Shown one piece after another: positions 8,710 to 19,755 of a stretch of DNA of 64,000 bases. The stretch comes from Galeopsis tetrahit. Taxonomy: Eukaryota; Streptophyta; Magnoliopsida; Lamiales; Lamiaceae. Position 1 is the first letter of the stretch, and each line of letters opens with the position of its first letter. Made by a program: the position numbers and the translations under genes. The stretch covers positions 30,805,881 to 30,869,880 of the forward strand of contig OY776131.1 of the NCBI GenBank assembly GCA_963675135.1. Direction: 5' to 3'. Below the pieces are notes generated by a model. The model was not told where the DNA came from and searched no databases. It saw only the letters and a program-made list of their open reading frames with translations.

Positions 8710-11581
8710 ATGGAGGTTGGTGGCTCCGGTGGTGGCTCCGATGGTGGTCCGCCGCCGTTGGTTGGTGGTTCTGAAAATTCCGGCGGCGGAGACCGTTTGG
8801 CTTTTGCCTTGATGGAGAGGGCATCCACCTCGGACTCTAGGATCCACTCCCCCGAACCCATAAATGTTGGAGTCCGCAATCTTGGAAAGGCAGTGGTCGT
8901 CGACGTTGACGAGCTCGACGAATCCGATAGGGACGATGCCGACAATGATGCCGAGGAGGGTGATGCCAAGGAGGGCGGCAGCGAGACTGATTCTGATCTG
9001 CGCGACCAGGGTCTGGATCGAGGGTTGGGCGAACAGATAGAAACTGCCAAAGTCGAGGAGACCTTGACGAGGAGTCTCCGCGAGGACTTCGAGGAGGTTG
9101 TTCAATATGCGGAGAGCATAAAGGACATCTTGAGTGGTAGGGAAAATTTGGATGGCGACGAGGTCTCGAGGGAGGCCTATTACAAGTATTTTTGCGATTA
9201 CCTTCCTCGAGAGGTTCCTCGCCCGCATCGAGAAGCTTTCCAAACAATGTACGAGGCGAGCAAGTATGCGAGCAAAGTCTCCTTGGCCCAATTAGAAAAT
9301 TCACGGAAGAAGTATCAACTACCGGCCGACGTTTGCTTCTTTGTTCCTCGCCAGGATGAGAGGGCCGACCAGCCGCCAGAAGGGATGGTCGCCGTCAACA
9401 TCGGCATGATGGAGGCAGGGCTGAGGTTCCCCCTGCACCCCAGTATTTCAAACTTCTTACATTTCTTAGGGGTGGCCCCTTCTCAGATTTTGCCGAACGG
9501 TTGGTCGAACCTGATCGGAATCCTAACACTGTTCGGCCTGGTGGCGGCCGAGAACGGATGTCGGAACACATGGCTTAGCCCGAAAGAGATTAACTATCTC
9601 CTTCAGGTGGCCGAGGCCGGAGAGAAAGTGGGTCGTGGATATTATTACGTGAGAGGCCGTGATAACTTCAAGTTGGTTGAAGGGGTTCCCAACAAAATTA
9701 GAGATTGGAAGACCAACTGGTGGTGGGTAGCCGGGGACTGGAAAAGTCCAGTGAGGCCGAATGGATCCTCTGCTCGCATTCCCCTCGAGACTGAATATCA
9801 AAGAATTCGTGGTAAGTTTTTTTATTTCTGCTCGTTCTTGTCTATACTGAATAACTCCTCGCTCTTGTAGGTGAAACTGCTCGCAAGAAGACTGCCGTTC
9901 ACCGTCTCACGCCCATCTTCCAATACCATGTTTGCTGAGTTCTCAATCGTCGCTACCTGGAGAGGTCCTGTCGCTTTCTGAACAGGGAGTGTATGCGCGA
10001 GCGAGCAGGTCTCAGAGTACCTCCTCATCACTTCACTCGAGAGTTCCCTCCAGGTATCAACATATTTCTAAGTTGTGAAATTGCTCAAGTTTTGTGAAAT
10101 TGCTCTTCGTAAACGCTGACTTCTCGCCTTTCTTTCTTAGTAGTGGTTCCAGAGAGAGTTGTCACTTATCTTCCTCCCACTGTCGAGGTTGATCGCATAA
10201 AATCGAGCAGGATGATGCAACAAGCAAGGATGCTCCGCGAGCGTAAGATAGTTGATGGCACCGACAAGAAAAGGAAAGGGGTGGAGACCTCGGGGGCTCC
10301 ACCCAAGAAGGTTGCTAAAGCAACCCGAGGGGGTTCTTCTCGCCCACCTGCTACCGAGCAGAGGGGCGAGCCAATTGACGAACAGAGGGCTTCGCCGAGG
10401 AGGTCTCCTCCGAGGGGCAACTCGCCTCCCCCCACACAGGTCGTATCCCCTCCTCCCAGAAGCACGCGATCGCGCGAGACTGCTGCGAGCTCGTCGGCCG
10501 GGCAGAGGGCTCAGGGAGATAACACTCTTCTCGGCTGGGATGCCGATAGGGTTGCCAAGTAAGTCTATTATTAACAAGATTTGGGAAAATTTTCAAGTAC
10601 CTTTTTCTAACTTTTTCCTTCTTTATTAGGGTTGCCGACTACCAGTTCGTCGAACCTTTCAACGGGAACCTCCTCGGCTTCTACCGATCGCGGGATCCGG
10701 TCGACAAAGAGCCTCTGAATCCGCTGGCACTTAGGGCCGTGAAGAATCTGCCCCGATCGTTGACGACCACGCTGGTCGACGAAGTGAACAATCACAACTC
10801 CTTGGAGAATGCGCGCCTGGTCGCCATTGATCTGAGCCGGGCATCCTACACTATGGAGAAACTCGCCAGCCAGATCACCGAGGGTCGCAAGGTCAGCGAA
10901 GAGAGGAGCGCAAAGCTCGCCCAAATGGCCAAGGCTAAGGCTGTCGTCGAGAGGCAGCTGGTCGCTTCTAAGGAGAAGGTGGTCGACCTTGAGACAAAGC
11001 TGGCCGATGTCGAGGCAAAGTTGGCCGATTCTGAGGCCCAACTTGAGACGGTTCGAAAGAAGGATCAAGAAGATCTCCAAGAGATCGAACGTCTCCGTGC
11101 TCGCCTCAAGACTGCCGAGGACGAGGTAAGAACTCTTACAAACAAATCTGCAACTGATGAGGAAGAGTTGGCCACTCTTCGGCAACAGCTGGTTGACATG
11201 ACGGATGAACGAGATGAAATTGATGAGCTCGCTGGGGGCGTGGCCATTTTATCGGTGGCGCTCACTGCCCACGGGCTCATTCATGCGCTTAAAGAAATTC
11301 ATCCGGAAGTGGACGTGATTTCGCTCGGCGGGTTTTTGGACGACCTCCTTATGAAGGAAAACCCTCAGCCGGAAACTGAACTCCCTCTGCTTCCGTTGAT
11401 GAAATTGGGACTCCAGTTCCCTCGACTTTTGGGTGTTCCGGTACTTTTCTCGGATCCTCCACGAGCCTCCCCACCTCAACAGGGCGAGCAAAGTGCTCCT
11501 GCTAAAGTGGAGGCTGTGAATGATGAGGGGGAAGCTGGCGAGCAAGATGCTCCTGCCGAGGAGAATGCTCCGGGAGCTTAG
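8710..11581 (+). pseudogene. Antisense four-exon gene of the Gypsy element (Transposase_28-like)
   Basis: The gene lies on the plus strand, opposite to gag-pol, between pol and the 3' LTR. Exons by GT-AG and frame are 8710-9811, 9871-10053, 10141-10558 and 10630-11581. Exon 1 has a Gly/Ser-rich acidic start and a region (about residues 210-360, around LRFPLHPSISNFLHFLG and GRGYYYVRGRDN) resembling the Pfam 'putative gypsy type transposon' family (Transposase_28). Exon 3 is basic and Pro/Ser-rich. Exon 4 is a long coiled coil (KLADVEAKLADSEAQLE) with an acidic tail. Frames agree across all three introns. An in-frame TGA at 9936-9938 in exon 2 breaks the frame; it could derive from CGA by C-to-T change. 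Antisense ORFs at this position are known in Tat elements and their function is unclear. Confidence 0.75.
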
Positions 11582-11813
11582 TTTACTTGTATTTTATTTT
11601 TGTTTTTAGGACTGTTCGGCCACTAAGGCCTCTTTTGTGATTTCAGCCTCTTTAAGGCTTTTTTAATGAATGGAAACTTTTTGCTTAAGATGTGTTTGCT
11701 TATTTTGTTTAATATTGAGTGATCGTTCTCGATACTGCTTTTCAATTTATGTTATGATTATTTTTTGCAAGCATTTTTTAATAAGTACTTTTGAAATTAC
11801 CTTTTGTTTGTTT

Positions 11814-12259
11814 TCGAGCATCTTTTAAGAAAAAGTGATCGTCTTTCCTTGCGAGCATCTTTAAAAAAGAGTGCTCATCTTTCCTTGCGAGCATCTTTAA
11901 GAAAGAGTGCTCGTCTTTCCTTGCGAGCATCTTTAAGAAAGAGTGCTCGTCTTTCCTTGCGAGCATCTTTAAGAAAGAGTGCTCGTCTTTCCTTGCGAGC
12001 ATCTTTAAGAAAGAGTGCTCGTCTTTCCTTGCGAGCATCTTTAAGAAAGAGTGCTCGTCTTTTAGAGTTAACCATTCGTCGGTTGAACTCTTTTGTTTGA
12101 TAGGTAGTGATCGTCGTCGCCACTACTTTGCAAGCATCTTTAAGAAAGAGTGCTCGTCTTTTAGAGTTAACCATTCGTCGGTTGAACTCTTTTGTTTGAT
12201 AGGTAGTGATCGTCGTCGCCACTACCTTGCGAGCATCTTTAAGAAAGAGTGCTCGTCTT
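11814..12259. repeat. 36-bp minisatellite of the Gypsy element
   Basis: Units of 36 bp start at 11851, 11887, 11923, 11959, 11995 and 12031, each holding gcgagcatctttaagaaag and gtgctcgtc. A longer unit of about 99 bp follows, with gttaaccattcgtcgg and gtagtgatcgtcgtcgcc added, and occurs about twice. The gagca...tgctc parts can pair into a hairpin. It lies between pol and the antisense gene. Open frames on both strands here are artefacts of the repeat. Confidence 0.92.
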
Positions 12260-12389
12260 TTCTTTCCTAGATGGCTACGCAGAGCCTTTTCTAAAATTTC
12301 TAAAATTATCTAACACTTGACGGAAATTTAAAACTTGTATTGAAATGATGACTAGATACAAACTATACAAATATAAAGAAATTAAAAAC

Positions 12390-15300
12390 TTACTGATAAT
12401 ACTTCTTCAGCTTGACCGCGTTCCATGGGTACTTGCTCGGCTTGCCCTCGAGATCTTCTAGCTCGTACGATCCGTTCAGGAGTGTGCGCGTTATTCGGTA
12501 CGGACCCTCCCAAGTCAGGCCAAGTATGCCAATGGACTGCTCCGTCGCCCTCCGAAGTACGAGCTGGCCGATAGTGAATTGGCGAGCACGTACTTTGGTG
12601 TTGTAGTAGCGTTCTGACCTTTGCTTGTAGACCACGTTCTTCTCGTCCGCTGTTAGCCTTCGCTCTTCTAGGAAGTCCAAGTCGGAGAGCTGTGCATCGT
12701 TATTCAACTGCTCGTCATAATTTGCCACTCGAAAAGTGGGGACCTGCCCCTCTGCTGGTATGACAGCTTCGGTTCCGAACGCGAGCGCGAACGGAGTTTC
12801 ACCAGTAGAATTCCTCGTGGTCGTCCGATATGCCCACAGAACCATGTGCAGCTCGTCCGCCCATTTGCCCTTCAATCCATCTAGCTTAGCTTTCAAGGTG
12901 TGCTTGATGATTTTGTTGATCGCCTCTACTTGACCATTTGATTGTGGATGATAGGGTGTTGAAAAAAGTTTCTTGATGTTCCACTCTGAGCAGAAATCCA
13001 GCATGTCTTGACTTGTGAATTGACGTCCGTTGTCGGTCACTATCGCTCGTGGTAGGCCGAACCTGCAAATTATGTTTTTCCAAATGAAGCTTGTCATCTG
13101 GGCCGTTGTGATGGTCTTCAATGCCTTCGCTTCGGTCCACTTGGTGAAGTAATCGACTGCTACGACTACGAAAGTTACCCCCCCGACGCCAGGCGGGAAA
13201 GGTCCGATGATGTCGATGCCCCACTTCGCGAAGGGCCAAGAGCTGTAGACGGAGATGAGCTCGTCTAGAGGTGAGTGAATGGCGGGTGCAAAAGCTTGAC
13301 ATCTCTTGCACGCCTGGGCGTAATGAATTGCATCCTTCTTCAGTGTTGGCCAAAAGTAGCCTTGCCTCATGATCTTTAAAGCGAGCGCTTGCCCCCCTAT
13401 ATGATTTCCACATGATCCATCGTGGATTTCGTGCATGACGATCTTCGCTTCGTCTTCTCCGAGGCATTTCAATAAAGGCATTGAAAAACCCCGTTTGTAC
13501 AGCTGGTCGCCAAAAACAGTGTACCTTGTGGACCTGAGCTGCAATCTGGTCGCTTTCACTTTGTCCACCGGGAGCTCGCCGGTCTTGATGTACTTGATGA
13601 TCGGCGATCTCCAGTCTTCGTCGCTGGTCGCTTCAACCTGTAAAATTTGACCTCTGTTCACCGATGGGGAAGAAATTTTAGTGATGGTTGCTTCTGAAAA
13701 TATTGCCTCCCCCTCTGAAGTGGCCAGCCGAGCTAACGCATCTGCTTGCGTATTCCCCTCCCTAGGGATTTGCTCGATGTGGAATTGATCAAATTGCTCG
13801 AGTAATCCTTTCACTAGCTCTTGATATTTTATCATTTGATCGCCGCGAGCCTCGTAGTCGCCCGTGATTTGACATACAACCAGCTGAGAGTCAGAAATTT
13901 TTTTCAGTTTTCTGGCGCCTACGGCCATAGCCATCTTGATTCCTGCAACCAGAGCCTCGTACTCTGCTTCGTTGTTGGTCGCCCGATACTCGAACTCGAT
14001 CGCCGAAGCAAACGTCTGTCCGGTTGGGCTGGTGAGGACAACTCCTGCCCCTGCTTTGGTGCTCGTCGACGAGCCATCGACGAACAGTGTCCAAGGAAGT
14101 TCGATTCCCTCGTCCAATTTCTCTGGGAAAGTGAGCTCTACAATGAATTCTGCCAGCACTTGTCCCTTGATTGTCGTTCTGGGTGCGTAGGTGAGCCCAA
14201 ATTGCCCGATTTCCACCGACCATTTCAAAAGTCTTCCAGTGGTATCCGGACGATGCAGTGCTCGTCGGAGAGGAAAAGTTGTGAGGACGACCACCTCGTG
14301 GTCGAACAGGTACTGCCTTAATTTTCTGACGCTCATGATTAGTGCGTACGCCAATTTTTCCATTGGAGTATATCTCAACTCCGCATCTCTCAGTGTCTGA
14401 CTTACGTAGTAGATAGGCAGATGTGTGCTCCCCTCGGCTCGGACGAGCACTGAACTGATCGCACAGTCAGTGGCCGCCAAGTATAGATACAAAATTTCGC
14501 CGGGGACTGGCTTAGATAGGACCTTTGGATCCGATAGATATTCCTTCAATTTCTCGAAAGCTTTCTCAAACTCATCGGTCCACTCGAACTTTCCTTTTTT
14601 CAAAGCGTCGAAAAAAGGTTTGCAACGATCGCCCGTTTGTGCAATAAATATGTTCAGCGATGCAAGGCATCCTGTCAACCTCTGTACTTCTTTCACGTTC
14701 CTTGGGCTTTGCATATTAATGACTGCTTGAATTTTACTCGGATTTGCCTCGATGCCCCGCTGGCTAACCAGGTGCCCCAGAAATTTTCCTGAGCTAACTC
14801 CAAAACTGCATTTTTTCGGATTTAACTTCATGTTGTACTCTTTCAAAATATCAAATGTCATGGCAAGGTGGTGTAGGTGATCCTCTTTCCGTAAGGTTTT
14901 GACAACGATGTCGTCGATATAGACCTCCACCATCTCGCCGATGTGTTTCTCAAACATCTTATTTACCAGTCTTTGGTATGTTGCCCCTGCGTTTTTCAAA
15001 CCGAAAGGCATTCTCTTCCAGCTATACATATCGAGCGCAGTCATGAAGGCCGTATGTCGCTGGTCGTCGGGATGCATTGCAATCTGATGGTACCTTGCGA
15101 AGGCATCCATGAAAGTTAACATCTCGTGCCCCGCTGTATTGTCTACAAGGTGATCAATGTGGGGCATCGGAAAGTGATCTTTTGGACAGGCGTCATTTAG
15201 ATCTGTGAAGTATATACACAATCTCCACGACCCGGTCGTTTTTTTGACGAGCACTGGATTTGCCAACCACTCGGGATCAGTTCCAGTTTTCTCGATTAAT

Positions 15301-16835
15301 TTGTTGTCGATCAATTTCTTGATTTCGACCGCCAACGCCGCACTTTTATCAGGCCCAAATTTTCTTCGTTTTTGGGTGATAGGTCTCCTTGCTGGATCAA
15401 TATTCAATCTGTGGCAGGCATGATTCGTGGGAATGCCCACCATATCTTCGTGCGACCAGGCGAATGCATCGATGTTTTCTTTAAAAAATGCGACCATGTC
15501 TAATCGCAAATGTTCTGGTAAATTCGAACTAATGAATACCTCGAGTTCTGGACGAGCTTCGTTTAAATGAATGGTTTCAAGGTCCTCCGCTGAAGTTGCC
15601 CGCTCTTTAGGCTCCTTCCAACGAGGATCCTCGATTCCGAACTCCGGCTCAAAACCTAACCTAGGCTCCAGATCTGGAATGTTTTCTGGAAACTGGTCGT
15701 CGGGGAGCTGGTCGCCCGAATCTGTCTGCTCGTCGATTTCCATTGGGGTGTGGTCGTCCACTTCCATGGAGGCATGCTCGTTCGCCTCCACTTGGTGGTC
15801 GTCGGAACTACGACTGCACTCCCCAACTTCAATCTTTCGGTACTTGCTAGGAAGACCCTCCAAGTAGTGCACTTGTTCTGTTTGTGTTTGACACTCAATA
15901 TACTTTCCAATCATAGTACTTTCCTTAGAATGACGCTTTGCAAAACGGACGAGACACTCCCTCGCCCGCGTCTGATCGCCCTTGACGGTTATAACACCCG
16001 CCGGGGTCGGAAATTTTACACAGTAGTAATAAGTAGAAACGGCCGCCTTGAACTCGTTGAAGAAAGGTCGGCCGAGGAACACATTGTAGGACGATGGCAT
16101 GTCGATGATCAAGAAGTCGAGCTGTCTAGCATGGTGCATTTCTGGCTCTTTCGACGATGCCAACTCCAGGGATAGTCTGATTTTCCCAATGGGAAGGTTG
16201 CGCGTATCCCCAAAACCTACGATTATATCATCGCAAGGCTCGATGTATGCTGCATAATCACCGAGAGCATCCAGAGTATGCTTGAAGAGGATGTTGGTGT
16301 ATGCCCCAGTGTCGACCATCATGCGATGGACGTTGGTTCCCATGATCTTCCCCGTGATGACCAAAGCATCATTGTTTGGGTGCACCACGCCGTTCAGGTC
16401 GTCGTCCGAGAAAAGGATTTGGTGAGATAGAGGCTTCTCGGCAGTCGGAGCGACGCACACCTGATGGACATTGTTCAGTGCTCGCTGCTCACTCTGAGCT
16501 CGGCGAACAAATAGAGCTTTCCCGGATTGAGTCCCTCCCAAAGGGCCTTGTATCACATTACAGGCTCCGCCCACGTTATCGATGTCGCCTCCTGGATTTT
16601 GTGGCATGGGAGGAGTCAGTTTGGGACGATTCAAATGTTGGCGCAGGTCGTCGCGACGTTTCTTCCCCCTGTTGTCGCCATTTCCAAGAGGCTTGATGAA
16701 CTGGGCGAGCTTGCCCTCACTGTACAGCTTGAAAAGGTTTCTCACCAAGTCTCGGCACCCATTGGTGTGGTGGCCGATGGAGTTGTGGTAGTCACAGAAT
16801 TTGCTACCATCTAGGTTGTCGTCGCTTGTATGCAT
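12390..16835 (-). CDS. Gypsy Pol polyprotein: zinc knuckle, PR, RT, RNase H, aRNH, integrase
   Basis: An open 1481-codon frame; the real polyprotein begins upstream in gag, in the same frame. In order: a zinc-knuckle-like CDYHNSIGHHTNGC (about residues 14-27), aspartic protease with DTGA (175-178), reverse transcriptase with FMDAFARYHQI and the catalytic YIDD (about 639), RNase H, then a second RNase H starting FVDGSS (about 917) with NNEAEYEAL and QADALARLA. The integrase follows with its H-H-C-C zinc region (about 1130-1175) and D, D, E residues in GIDIIGP, VTDNGRQF and GQVEAINK. The protein copies the element's RNA into DNA and inserts it. All catalytic motifs are present, but translation from gag must pass two stop codons. 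The methionine at 16835 is only the first one after the second stop. Confidence 0.93.
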   Translation of the reverse strand: MHTSDDNLDGSKFCDYHNSIGHHTNGCRDLVRNLFKLYSEGKLAQFIKPLGNGDNRGKKRRDDLRQHLNRPKLTPPMPQNPGGDIDNVGGACNVIQGPLGGTQSGKALFVRRAQSEQRALNNVHQVCVAPTAEKPLSHQILFSDDDLNGVVHPNNDALVITGKIMGTNVHRMMVDTGAYTNILFKHTLDALGDYAAYIEPCDDIIVGFGDTRNLPIGKIRLSLELASSKEPEMHHARQLDFLIIDMPSSYNVFLGRPFFNEFKAAVSTYYYCVKFPTPAGVITVKGDQTRARECLVRFAKRHSKESTMIGKYIECQTQTEQVHYLEGLPSKYRKIEVGECSRSSDDHQVEANEHASMEVDDHTPMEIDEQTDSGDQLPDDQFPENIPDLEPRLGFEPEFGIEDPRWKEPKERATSAEDLETIHLNEARPELEVFISSNLPEHLRLDMVAFFKENIDAFAWSHEDMVGIPTNHACHRLNIDPARRPITQKRRKFGPDKSAALAVEIKKLIDNKLIEKTGTDPEWLANPVLVKKTTGSWRLCIYFTDLNDACPKDHFPMPHIDHLVDNTAGHEMLTFMDAFARYHQIAMHPDDQRHTAFMTALDMYSWKRMPFGLKNAGATYQRLVNKMFEKHIGEMVEVYIDDIVVKTLRKEDHLHHLAMTFDILKEYNMKLNPKKCSFGVSSGKFLGHLVSQRGIEANPSKIQAVINMQSPRNVKEVQRLTGCLASLNIFIAQTGDRCKPFFDALKKGKFEWTDEFEKAFEKLKEYLSDPKVLSKPVPGEILYLYLAATDCAISSVLVRAEGSTHLPIYYVSQTLRDAELRYTPMEKLAYALIMSVRKLRQYLFDHEVVVLTTFPLRRALHRPDTTGRLLKWSVEIGQFGLTYAPRTTIKGQVLAEFIVELTFPEKLDEGIELPWTLFVDGSSTSTKAGAGVVLTSPTGQTFASAIEFEYRATNNEAEYEALVAGIKMAMAVGARKLKKISDSQLVVCQITGDYEARGDQMIKYQELVKGLLEQFDQFHIEQIPREGNTQADALARLATSEGEAIFSEATITKISSPSVNRGQILQVEATSDEDWRSPIIKYIKTGELPVDKVKATRLQLRSTRYTVFGDQLYKRGFSMPLLKCLGEDEAKIVMHEIHDGSCGNHIGGQALALKIMRQGYFWPTLKKDAIHYAQACKRCQAFAPAIHSPLDELISVYSSWPFAKWGIDIIGPFPPGVGGVTFVVVAVDYFTKWTEAKALKTITTAQMTSFIWKNIICRFGLPRAIVTDNGRQFTSQDMLDFCSEWNIKKLFSTPYHPQSNGQVEAINKIIKHTLKAKLDGLKGKWADELHMVLWAYRTTTRNSTGETPFALAFGTEAVIPAEGQVPTFRVANYDEQLNNDAQLSDLDFLEERRLTADEKNVVYKQRSERYYNTKVRARQFTIGQLVLRRATEQSIGILGLTWEGPYRITRTLLNGSYELEDLEGKPSKYPWNAVKLKKYYQ

Positions 16836-16997
16836 TAGCTTGGCATGGGGGAGCAGATTCTTTCCCCTGACAGCATTGAAAATGCCCCTAGGATCAAGAG
16901 AGAGAGATTCTCTGAACTGTATGATCTCAGGAGACTCCTCGAAAGGCCTGAAGTTCGCTGGGTGAGCACTGCCAGCTTGAGTGGTCGCCTTCTTGGG

Positions 16998-18383
16998 CTA
17001 GGACGACTCCCCAGTGTTTGTATTTTTCTTGGGCCAGACCCTCTTGGACGCCTCAGGCTGCTCGTTAGCCTTGGCGGCGTCCATGATTTCTTCCATCTGA
17101 AGGAAGTTCCCAGCCCTCATGCGGAAGTCCGCATAAGAGACTGGGAAAGTAGTGTGCATAGATTCCCAGAGCTTGGAACCTATCCTTAGACCGGAAACAG
17201 CCAAGATCAGCTTTGTCTCGTCGTTTACGGCCTCCCCATCGATCACCAGCCTGTCAAAGCGCTCGATGAAGTCCTTGCCCGATTCATTGATGGACTGGCG
17301 AACGTTCGCCAAACGTTGCTTTGAGGCTGGGCGAGCAGCAATATACCCGAAGTAGGTCAAGAAGTATTATCCCAGCTCAATGAATGATGTGATAGAACCG
17401 GCACCCAAGGTTGTGTACCAACGATGAGCCCGGTCTCCCAGAGTTAGGGAGAAGTTCCTGCACTGGGTGGCGTCCGTTGCCCCGATTGAGGCCATGTAGT
17501 TTGAGTACTTGGACAGGTGCACTCTGGGGTCGGACATCCCGTCGTATGCTGCCATGGAAGGCATTTGGATCTTTCTTTGAATGGGGGCGGTGAGGACCGC
17601 AACACTAAGTGGAGGAGCGGGCAGAGTGATTGGTGGGGTGGTCCCTTGCTTCGAGGCGACCACCTCTGCTCGCAAGGCCTCCATCTCCAACTTCATCAAT
17701 TTTTGGGTCTCGAGGAACTGGGCGATTTGCCCCTCCTCGGCGGTCTGTGCTCGGGGGACGACGACCTCGTCGCGTCGGCTCCCTTGGGATGCGGCCGGGC
17801 GATCATCATGACGTGATCGCCTGGGAGAATGCTTATCAGAGTGGTGGCTGCGATAACTCTTCGCCGGAGCTCGCGAGTCCTTCCCTGGTCCCACTCGATA
17901 GAGAGCTGAGACTCTGTCGCCCTGATCTCTCTTGTCAGCGCGATCCCTGTGGTGGGCCCTACCTGGTCGGCCATCAACATTGAAAGGCACTCGGCGAGGT
18001 GCCCTCCGATCTCTGTCATCCATCCGGTTGAAAACCGAATCCCGGTGTCGCGAGTCTCCCATGTGGCTATTGTGGGAGTGCTCATCGGCTTTGCTCTTTC
18101 CTTTATCTTGGGGGCGAACAGGGTGTGAGTGATAGGAACGGTCATCCTCATTCCCCTTGGCTTTGCGAGCTTTGTCGAAGGCCTGATCTTTGGCCTTCTC
18201 CAGCTCTTCTTTTTCATTCTGCCTCCTCTTCTCCAAGAGGTAGTCAGAAAAGTCCTTCAAATGTTGGGGATCATTCAGAATGTCCCCCATGTTCAGATTT
18301 GCAAACGGATTCACCGGCGGCGCCGGAGGGCGTTCGTTCCCTCCGGATGGTAAGATTCCGTCTTGAGGAGTATGATGAGACAT
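16998..18383 (-). pseudogene. Gypsy gag with in-frame stop codons
   Basis: Gag starts MSHHTPQDG at 18383. It has a charged Arg/His-rich middle and a retrotransposon gag domain (RWYTTLGAGS, then GKDFIERFDRLV, LWESMHTTFP). The frame is stopped by TAA at 17367-17369 and TAG at 16998-17000, yet resumes each time in the same frame, and pol at 16835 is also in that frame. So gag and pol were one frame of about 2000 codons, now split by two nonsense changes with no frameshift. Both stops could come from CAA and CAG by C-to-T change, as expected for methylated transposon DNA. Gag forms the virus-like particle of the element. Confidence 0.9.
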
Positions 18384-18723
18384 CGTTTAAAGAGTGTCTC
18401 CTGGGGATTATTACAAGGATATGACTGTTCTTAAGCTTTCGACGCTTAAAAACAAAAGATTAAAGTTCTTACGCAGAAGAACGTGCTATTACAACTACTT
18501 ACTAGCAAAGTAACAACAACTAAAGCTTGAAAACAAGATTACATGGAGATCAAACTCAAAAATATGTCTCGAATATCGCAAATATTCAAGAACACGAAGA
18601 ACACTAAAATATGTAAACAAAGCTTTAAAAGGTGGAACTACCGATTAAAAACCTGAAAACGGAGTTTGCAAACCGATCGCTCGATGATCGGTCGAAACTG
18701 AGAGTGATGAACACGTAAAAGGA

Positions 18724-18741
18724 CCCCTCCTTCTAGCGCCA
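18724..18741 (-). other. Gypsy primer-binding site
   Basis: On the minus strand, two bases after the 5' LTR (18744-19493), the sequence reads TGGCGCTAGAAGGAGGGG. It starts TGG, complementary to a tRNA CCA end. I could not assign the tRNA with confidence. Confidence 0.7.
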
Positions 18742-18743
18742 AA

Positions 18744-19493
18744 TGTTGTACGTGCTTTTGATGGTTGAATCGGATGTGGACTATTTGTTAGCACGAGACA
18801 AACATGTATAATGATCGGGGTTTATTACGTGTTTAGGGAGTGTTTATATAGTGATCTTGATGATCTAATGAAGAACAATAAGAACAATCAAGAACAATGA
18901 TATAGCTTCTTGGAGAAGCTAAAAGTTTGAGAGCTTTGGGAGAGTTTATTGCTTGGGTTGGGGTGATTTGGTGGAATTGTGTAACTTCTGTACAAATGAG
19001 CCCCTTTTAGGCATTATATAGTGGTTTCTGGGGGCTGCCCGCCCTTTACACGTGGCACGCCCTTATTGGACCTGTCTTCTGTCCGAAAAGGTGATTTGAT
19101 GGCGCATTTAATGCTAAACCGCCTCTGGTGCTCGTCCTCGCCGAGATGCCGAGGAGCTGGGCCACGGTGGTCGCCGGAGGACCTGATCATCTAGGAAGGT
19201 GGTCGCCCAAACCTTCGAGGTGTGTGGTCGCCACGCTTCATGCTGTCTCCCAAGGCTTCAACACTTAGACTTTCTCTAGCTACAAATAGGTGCGTGCTCG
19301 CCACACATTTGGGCGAGCAGCTAACTAAAACATGTGCTCGCCAACATCTTTGAGCGAGCACTTAAACATATTCTATTACATTTTCTTGGTCTTGTTGACT
19401 AGTCGTAGCACGACTTGTTGACTGGTCCTCGCCACGTAAGCTGGTGACTAGGATTGACTTGTCAAAAATTGACTTCTTTGACTAGGTATAACA
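18744..19493 (-). repeat. Gypsy 5' LTR
   Basis: This 750-bp LTR is near-identical to 7383-8146. For a minus-strand element it is the promoter LTR. It ends at AACA (19490-19493) next to the TSD TTAAT. Confidence 0.95.
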
Positions 19494-19755
19494 TTAATGA
19501 TACCAACTCTCTTTTCTTCTCAATATGCTACTACCTTTTTCTAATAGCATTGGTGAAACATCAAGATTCAAATGCACCCAAGGGTTTTATCCTTCAAAAA
19601 TTAAACCATTCTATATTTACAAAACATTTTCAATGTAACTACTCGTGAATATATCTTAAAACTGGAGTACAATATTATTCCATACCATGAAATCCCAATT
19701 TAATCGCCAACTACCTAACATGCGTATACTCCAAGTATATCTATACAATTCCTAC

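Larger units (their letters stand above)
7383..19493 (-). mobile_element. Ty3/Gypsy Tat-lineage LTR retrotransposon
   Basis: A complete element of 12.1 kb lies on the minus strand. The LTRs are 7383-8146 and 18744-19493 and begin/end TGTTGT...AACA. The 5-bp TSD is TTAAT (7378-7382 and 19494-19498). The polypurine tract is next to the left LTR and the primer-binding site next to the right LTR, which fixes the orientation. Inside, from the 5' (right) end, are gag, protease, RT, RNase H, a second (archaeal-type) RNase H and integrase. These are followed by a 36-bp minisatellite and an antisense gene. The second RNase H and the antisense ORF are features of the Tat lineage. The coding frame is broken, so it is not autonomous. 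Confidence 0.97.

Noticed and set aside
8837..9304. 155- and 197-codon minus-strand frames opposite the antisense gene
   Set aside because: Shadow frames of exon 1 of the plus-strand gene; low-complexity translations and no family motifs.
11851..12066. CRISPR-like array of 36-bp repeats
   Set aside because: The units are head to tail with no unique spacers, and the context is a plant retrotransposon.
11778..12222. Open frames of 86-115 codons on both strands
   Set aside because: They are products of the 36-bp minisatellite, whose unit length is a multiple of three and has no stops. No protein family is indicated.
13821..14321. 166-codon plus-strand frame and others opposite pol
   Set aside because: Antisense shadows of the RNase H and RT coding region, where the minus strand has unmistakable motifs.
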